Assembly: GCA_964397045.1 (NCBI GenBank)
Contig: CAYNHF010000049.1
Span: 1-64,000 of the forward strand
DNA: 64,000 nt
From: CAYNHF01 sp964397045
Lineage (GTDB): Bacteria > Actinomycetota > Acidimicrobiia > Spongiisociales > UBA5794
Direction: 5' to 3'
Position 1 is the first letter of the stretch; each line of letters opens with the position of its first letter. Positions 60,188 through 64,000 of the stretch are shown piece after piece. A program made the translations under genes and the position numbers. The notes below the pieces were generated by a model. The model was not told where the DNA came from. It ran no database searches and saw nothing but the letters and a program-made list of their open reading frames with translations.

Positions 60188-60993
60188 CGGCAAGCCCCCA
60201 AGCTGCGACGGACGTATCGGGTCCCGGCTACACCCACCTGTTGGAGTTCGAACACGTGGGATTGTCGTTCAAGGGAGTCCATGCGCTCAGCGACGTGACC
60301 TTCCACGTCGATGACAAGGAACTCTTCGCCATCATCGGGCCAAATGGGGCGGGCAAGACGTCCAGCTTCAACGTCATCAACGGGGTCTACAAGCCGCAGC
60401 ACGGCAACGTCAGGTGGAAGGGCAAGAGCATCCTGGGCAGGCGACCAGACAAAGTGGCCCAGCTCGGCATCGCCCGTACCTTCCAGAACATCGAGTTGTT
60501 TCCTCATATGACGGTGCTGCAGAACATCTCGCTCGGCCAGTACGTGCGCACCAAGACCTCGTGGTTCACCGGGGCTCTCTGGATGGGCCCGGCGAAGCAG
60601 GAAGAGATGGTCGTACGGAGGAAGGTGGAGGACATCATCGACTTGCTCGAAATCGAGCAATGGCGGTCCTACCCGGTGGCGCTGCTGCCGTACGGCATCC
60701 AGAAACGGGTCGAGCTGGGCAGGGCGCTGGCAATGGAGCCCCAACTCCTGCTGCTGGACGAACCGGTTGCCGGCATGAATCTGGAGGAGACCGAGGACAT
60801 GGCCAGGTTCATTCTCGACATCCGGGAGGACCTGGGCATCTCGATGATCCTCGTGGAGCACGACATGGGGCTGGTCATGGATATCGCGGATCGGATCATG
60901 GTGCTCGACTTCGGCCAGCCGATCGCGACCGGACTCCCCGAGGAGATTCAGCGGGATCCCGAGGTCATCCGGGCGTACCTCGGAGAGGAATGA
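60184..60993 (+). CDS. livG: ABC transporter ATP-binding protein LivG
   Basis: A 269-residue ATPase with Walker A GPNGAGKTS, Q-loop ARTFQNIELFPHMT (the LivG marker), signature LPYGIQKRVELGRALA and Walker B LLLLDEPVAGMN. The signature departs from LSGGQ but is normal for LivG. A 14-residue N-terminal extension precedes the first strand. It completes a five-part transporter. It converges with paaI 15 bases downstream. Confidence 0.94.
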   Translation: MTASPQAATDVSGPGYTHLLEFEHVGLSFKGVHALSDVTFHVDDKELFAIIGPNGAGKTSSFNVINGVYKPQHGNVRWKGKSILGRRPDKVAQLGIARTFQNIELFPHMTVLQNISLGQYVRTKTSWFTGALWMGPAKQEEMVVRRKVEDIIDLLEIEQWRSYPVALLPYGIQKRVELGRALAMEPQLLLLDEPVAGMNLEETEDMARFILDIREDLGISMILVEHDMGLVMDIADRIMVLDFGQPIATGLPEEIQRDPEVIRAYLGEE

Positions 60994-61008
60994 GTCGAGC
61001 CAAACGGC

Positions 61009-61401
61009 TCAACTGACGTGGACCGTGCCGGTGAAGAGCCCGCACACCCTGTCGTCGTCGCGGCTCACCACTACCCGGTAGGTGGCCACGGTGCGGCCGC
61101 GGGTGACCTCTTCAGCGACCGCGGTGAGCATGGCGCCCTCGGTAGTCCCTGCGGTGAGCGCCAGGTGGGTGTCGATGGCAACCGCACGCTCACCATGGGC
61201 GTTCGAAGCCAGGCTGAATGCGCAGTCGGCGATCGAGAACAGCGCTCCGCCGTGGGTCACGTCGTAGAAGTTGAGGTGGTCTGGGGTGATCGGCATCCGC
61301 ACCGTCACCCGTGTGGGGTCCGCATCGATCAGTTCGATCCCGAGGCGTCGCGCGTAGGCATCTGCGGCGAAGAGATCTTCGACTCGCTGCGGGGACGTCA
61401 C
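61009..61401 (-). CDS. paaI: PaaI-type hotdog thioesterase
   Basis: A 130-residue hotdog-fold thioesterase. HGGALFSIADCAFSLASN is the PaaI signature with its catalytic Asp. PaaI hydrolyses stalled hydroxyphenylacetyl-CoA adducts and frees CoA in phenylacetate degradation. It lies 13 bases after bioY in the same direction, and 8 kb from the paa run. GTG start; the ribosome site is weak. Confidence 0.85.
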   Translation of the reverse strand: MTSPQRVEDLFAADAYARRLGIELIDADPTRVTVRMPITPDHLNFYDVTHGGALFSIADCAFSLASNAHGERAVAIDTHLALTAGTTEGAMLTAVAEEVTRGRTVATYRVVVSRDDDRVCGLFTGTVHVS

Positions 61402-61414
61402 CGGCCGGTCCGGC

Positions 61415-62002
61415 TCACTTGCGGACCGCGCCGACCAGCCTCCAAGCCGCCGGGAGCAGCAGGCCGGCGAGCACGATCTTCAGCAAATCACCGATGATGA
61501 AGGGTACGAGCCCGAGGGTGGCTGCCTCCTGCCACGACACCTCGAGGTAGTACGCCAGCCAGGTGACTCCGCAGGCGTAGATCACCGCGTTGCCTGCCAG
61601 GAACGCTGGGATGGCGGTGCTCACCTTGCGGTCCTGTTGCCGCTCTGCGAGGAACCCGACGACCCAGGCAGCCGCAATGAAGCCGAGCAGGTAGCCGGCC
61701 GTGGCACCGGTGGCTGCCTCCCATCCGCCGCCACCTTCCGCATAGAAGGGCAATCCGAGGGCCCCGAGCGATAGATACAGCAGCTGGCTGGCAGACCCGA
61801 GCCACTTGCCGAGCGCGGCCCCGGAGAGCAGCACCGCGAAGGTTTGGCCCGTAATCGGCACCGGAGTTCCCGGGACCGGGATCACAATTTGGGCCGCAAC
61901 CCAGGTCAGGAGGGCAAAAGCAGTGACGAGCAGCACATTGGCTACGAGTGTCCTCGGGAGCACCACTGCGGTGATCACCCTGCCCGGATATGTCGTCTGC
62001 AC
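61415..62002 (-). CDS. bioY: Biotin transporter BioY
   Basis: A 195-residue membrane protein with about six hydrophobic segments. PVPGTPVPITGQTFAVLL is the BioY signature, followed by LGALGLPFYAEGGGG and ATAGYLLGF. It is the substrate-binding part of an ECF-type biotin importer; the ATPase and EcfT partners are not here. GTG start with AAGGGAG upstream. The gene is divergent from the PDZ-Lon gene. Confidence 0.92.
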   Translation of the reverse strand: MQTTYPGRVITAVVLPRTLVANVLLVTAFALLTWVAAQIVIPVPGTPVPITGQTFAVLLSGAALGKWLGSASQLLYLSLGALGLPFYAEGGGGWEAATGATAGYLLGFIAAAWVVGFLAERQQDRKVSTAIPAFLAGNAVIYACGVTWLAYYLEVSWQEAATLGLVPFIIGDLLKIVLAGLLLPAAWRLVGAVRK

Positions 62003-62085
62003 GTTTGCTCCCTTCGCAACCCGGCGATTCTATCGGCAAGGAACCGAGCAGGTCGGCATCGACGTCAATACGCCATGGCCCCAAG

Positions 62086-62091
62086 TACCAT
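62086..62091 (+). promoter_or_regulatory. -10 element of the PDZ-Lon gene
   Basis: TACCAT ends seven bases before the ATG at 62099 with no ribosome site between, which favours that ATG over the in-frame ATG at 62075. Confidence 0.4.
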
Positions 62092-62098
62092 CGCCGCC

Positions 62099-63244
62099 AT
62101 GGACGGCACCGGAACCCCGGAAACCTCGACTGTAGACGTCGACCCCACCGAAGAGTGGGACGGAATTCCGGCTTCACTCCAACCCCGCAAGAAGCTCCCG
62201 AAGTGGCCGTTCATCCTCGCCGGGTTGGTCGGGCTGCTCGTGACCGCCGTATTGATGGTGACGGTGATAACGCCGATCAACGTCCCCTACTACGCCTTCG
62301 CACCCGGACCGGCGAGCGACGCCAGCGACTTCGTCACGGTTCCCGAGGCCAACCCGACCGAGGGCGAACTGTTCTTCCTCACCGTGTCGCTGCAGGAAGT
62401 GAACGTGCTCGAGTATGTCGCTGCCCTGATCGACGACGAGGTAGATCTGGCCCCCCAGGAGAACGTGCGACCGGCCGGAGTGAGCCCCGAGGAACTCCGC
62501 CAGCAGAACCTGACTCTGATGGAGCGCTCCAAAGACAACGCGATCTTCGTCGCCTTGACTCGCGCCGGCTACGAGGTGACCTATGACGGCACAGGTGCCG
62601 CGATCACCAGCATCGTCGAGGACACAGCAGCCGAGGCAGCACTGCAGCCGGGAGACGTCATCGTCGCGGTCGACGGTAAATCGGTGGAGTTCTCAACCGA
62701 TGCAGCCAACCTCATCGGAGGCAGGGCGCCCGGCGACAGCATCACCCTGTTGATCCAGCGACCGATCGCGGACTCCGAAGGAGAGGTCGAGGAACTCGAG
62801 GTGGTGGCGGTGCTCGGCCCGTATTCGGTGATCGACGAGAGCGGCGAGCTGATCGAAGACCCAGAGCGGGGCATGCTCGGCGTGTTTCTGGAGGATGCCG
62901 AGAACTTCGTCGTTTTTCCGGTCGACGTAGAGATCGACAGTCAGAACATCGGCGGGCCATCGGCCGGGATGATGTTCACACTCGAGATCTTGAACCAGCT
63001 CACCGAGGACGACCTCACCAAGGGATACCGGATCGCAGGCACCGGCACCATCGACCAGGATGGCGTCGTAGGTTCCATCGGCGGCATCCGACAGAAGATC
63101 TTCGGTGCGATCGACATGGGAGCAACCCACGTCCTCGTGCCTGCAGGGAACTACGACGATGCAATCCTGGCAGCAGGCGACGACATCGTTGTGGTCCGGG
63201 TTGCCACCATCGACGATGCGCTGGCCTTCTTCGAGATGCTCTAG
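62099..63244 (+). CDS. Membrane-anchored PDZ-Lon (S16) protease
   Basis: A 381-residue protein: one transmembrane helix (36-57), an external region, a PDZ domain (about 150-240; LQPGDVIVAVDGK) and a Lon-type proteolytic domain with the Ser288-Lys333 dyad (GGPSAGM and IRQKIFG). This is the YlbL/secreted Lon-like layout widespread in Gram-positive bacteria; it works at the outer face of the membrane without an ATPase. ATG 62099 appears leaderless; an ATG at 62075 would add eight residues. Confidence 0.9.
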   Translation: MDGTGTPETSTVDVDPTEEWDGIPASLQPRKKLPKWPFILAGLVGLLVTAVLMVTVITPINVPYYAFAPGPASDASDFVTVPEANPTEGELFFLTVSLQEVNVLEYVAALIDDEVDLAPQENVRPAGVSPEELRQQNLTLMERSKDNAIFVALTRAGYEVTYDGTGAAITSIVEDTAAEAALQPGDVIVAVDGKSVEFSTDAANLIGGRAPGDSITLLIQRPIADSEGEVEELEVVAVLGPYSVIDESGELIEDPERGMLGVFLEDAENFVVFPVDVEIDSQNIGGPSAGMMFTLEILNQLTEDDLTKGYRIAGTGTIDQDGVVGSIGGIRQKIFGAIDMGATHVLVPAGNYDDAILAAGDDIVVVRVATIDDALAFFEML

Positions 63245-63373
63245 CCGGCCCCCGTCGAACCGGCGGAAACGCTGATTCGGGGCTGTGGCTCTGCCCGGCG
63301 ACTGAGTCCTCGTCTTCTTGGCGGCGCTCCCTCAGGTGGGCTCCGCAGCACCCCGCGGCGGTATCGAGGACCG

Positions 63374-63389
63374 CGAGACGTTGGTCTCG
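63374..63389 (+). terminator. Possible terminator after the PDZ-Lon gene
   Basis: CGAGAC (63374-63379) pairs with GTCTCG (63384-63389) around loop GTTG, between two genes of the same direction. No T-run. Confidence 0.3.
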
Positions 63390-63402
63390 AGCCGAGGGTG
63401 GG

Positions 63403-63408
63403 TATCGT
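63403..63408 (+). promoter_or_regulatory. -10 element of the DivIVA-like gene
   Basis: TATCGT lies 5 bases before the first and 8 before the second of two tandem ATG codons, with no ribosome site; a leaderless start is likely. Confidence 0.4.
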
Positions 63409-63413
63409 GCCAG

Positions 63414-64000
63414 ATGATGACCGACGAATTCACGCCTGAGGCGCCAGCCGCGCCCGCTTTCCCCTCTGCGTTACGCGGCTACGACCGGGCCGCAGTTGAT
63501 GCCCACGTCCGCGAACTTCAGGCGCGTCTGCGCGCGGCCGAGGCAGAACTGGAGGACGCAGGCAATGGGCCGGACGGCACCGCGGTCGACCAGGAAGCTG
63601 TGAAGCGGGAGCTGGAAGCTGTCGGATCCGAAGTCGCAGCCATCCTCGACGCGGCGCGGCTCGCAGCAGACAACATGCGAGCGCGAGCGGCTGAAGATGC
63701 GGCCCGCTGGCGGGCCGATGCCGATCGAGGAGCCAGGGACATGCGCGAATCGGCAGAAACGGCCACTCAGGCTGCCCGCGGTGACGCATGGGAAACCAGC
63801 GCCGAAATGCTCGACCAGGCATCACACGAGTCGGCCGCCCTGCTCGAAAGCGCTCGCCAGGACGCCCTGTACATCCGCGCCGAAGCCGAGCGAGAAGCGG
63901 TGCGGCTCACCGGTGATGCCAGACGTGACGCCGAGGAGGCAGTCCGGGCAGGCCGCGGGGAAGCGGAACGACTGGTCGCGAACGCCCAGGCCGAGGCACA
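63414..64000 (+). CDS. DivIVA-like coiled-coil protein (partial, runs off the end)
   Basis: The frame is open for 195 codons to the window edge. After a short Pro/Ala lead comes LRGYDRAAVDAHVRELQARL (about 19-40), the DivIVA-domain pattern G-Y-x-x-x-x-V-D, then a long Ala/Glu/Arg/Asp-rich stretch without Pro that should form a coiled coil. DivIVA-like proteins mark poles and recruit wall-synthesis or division proteins in actinobacteria (Wag31, SepIVA). The C-terminus is not visible, so the paralogue is open. Start at 63414 or 63417 (tandem ATGs). Confidence 0.75.
   Translation, partial: MMTDEFTPEAPAAPAFPSALRGYDRAAVDAHVRELQARLRAAEAELEDAGNGPDGTAVDQEAVKRELEAVGSEVAAILDAARLAADNMRARAAEDAARWRADADRGARDMRESAETATQAARGDAWETSAEMLDQASHESAALLESARQDALYIRAEAEREAVRLTGDARRDAEEAVRAGRGEAERLVANAQAEA

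Noticed and set aside
1..64000. Insertion sequences, prophage, integrases, CRISPR arrays, rRNA or tRNA genes
   Set aside because: I saw no transposase or integrase motifs, no terminal inverted repeats with target duplications, no repeat-spacer arrays and no full tRNA cloverleaf.

Overview
The window is GC-rich, densely coded chromosomal DNA with no phage, transposon, CRISPR or RNA-gene signature. A WhiB protein (36993-37274), a ZAS-type ECF sigma/anti-sigma pair next to a Tat gene, a DUF2342 zincin, Bacillus-type sdhCAB, frequent GTG/TTG starts, many leaderless-looking genes and Thr-rich lipoprotein linkers all point to an actinobacterium. My best guess is Acidimicrobiia or a nearby deep lineage; this is inference.

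Layout. (1) 1-14153, + strand: a purine/ureide catabolic cluster. It holds the end of a nucleoside-type ABC permease, an XdhD-like fused molybdenum hydroxylase, an SsnA-like amidohydrolase, a short YgfK-like iron-sulfur protein, a guanine-deaminase-like enzyme, a two-subunit xanthine dehydrogenase (FAD+2Fe-2S fusion plus Mo subunit), a standalone E2-type acyltransferase, two carbamoyltransferases (ATCase-like and YgeW-like) and carbamate kinase. It resembles the ygeW/ssnA/ygfK/xdhD/yqeA purine-degradation locus of gut bacteria, and the last steps could yield ATP from carbamoyl phosphate. (2) 14333-19097: an orphan hybrid CheA-type kinase and PcrA helicase. (3) 19199-31129: central metabolism: a B12-binding mutase subunit, sucCD, a LysE exporter, a lipoprotein esterase, purN-purH-folD, an orphan histidine kinase, icd and mdh. 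(4) 31161-36775: a membrane protein, HU with an unusual upstream motif array, an SCP2 protein and the sdhCAB operon on the minus strand. (5) 36993-40729: whiB, a membrane-anchored unknown, tatA, then an ECF sigma factor / double-ZAS anti-sigma / RseB-like operon with a matching GGAAC-N17-CGTT promoter in front. (6) 40794-47245: an S33 peptidase lipoprotein, AhpE-like peroxiredoxin, DUF2342 zincin and HtrA on the minus strand, moaE divergent from htrA, and a HEAT-repeat protein. (7) 47338-52631: paaG-paaH-paaJ-paaN, the lower phenylacetyl-CoA pathway. (8) 52745-62002: a TM-helix channel-like protein, an acyl-CoA synthetase, a complete Liv-type ABC transporter (livHMKFG), and paaI and bioY on the minus strand. 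(9) 62099-64000: a PDZ-Lon secreted-type protease and the start of a DivIVA-like coiled-coil protein that runs off the end.

Links between regions. Two xanthine-dehydrogenase systems need molybdopterin, and moaE is present. TCA genes (sucCD, icd, mdh, sdhCAB) are concentrated here; the Paa pathway feeds succinyl-CoA and acetyl-CoA into them, and the B12 subunit suggests a methylmalonyl-CoA input as well. Envelope-stress functions (sigma operon, tatA, htrA, proteases) lie within about 8 kb of each other, echoing the mycobacterial sigE-rseA-htrA-tatB neighbourhood.
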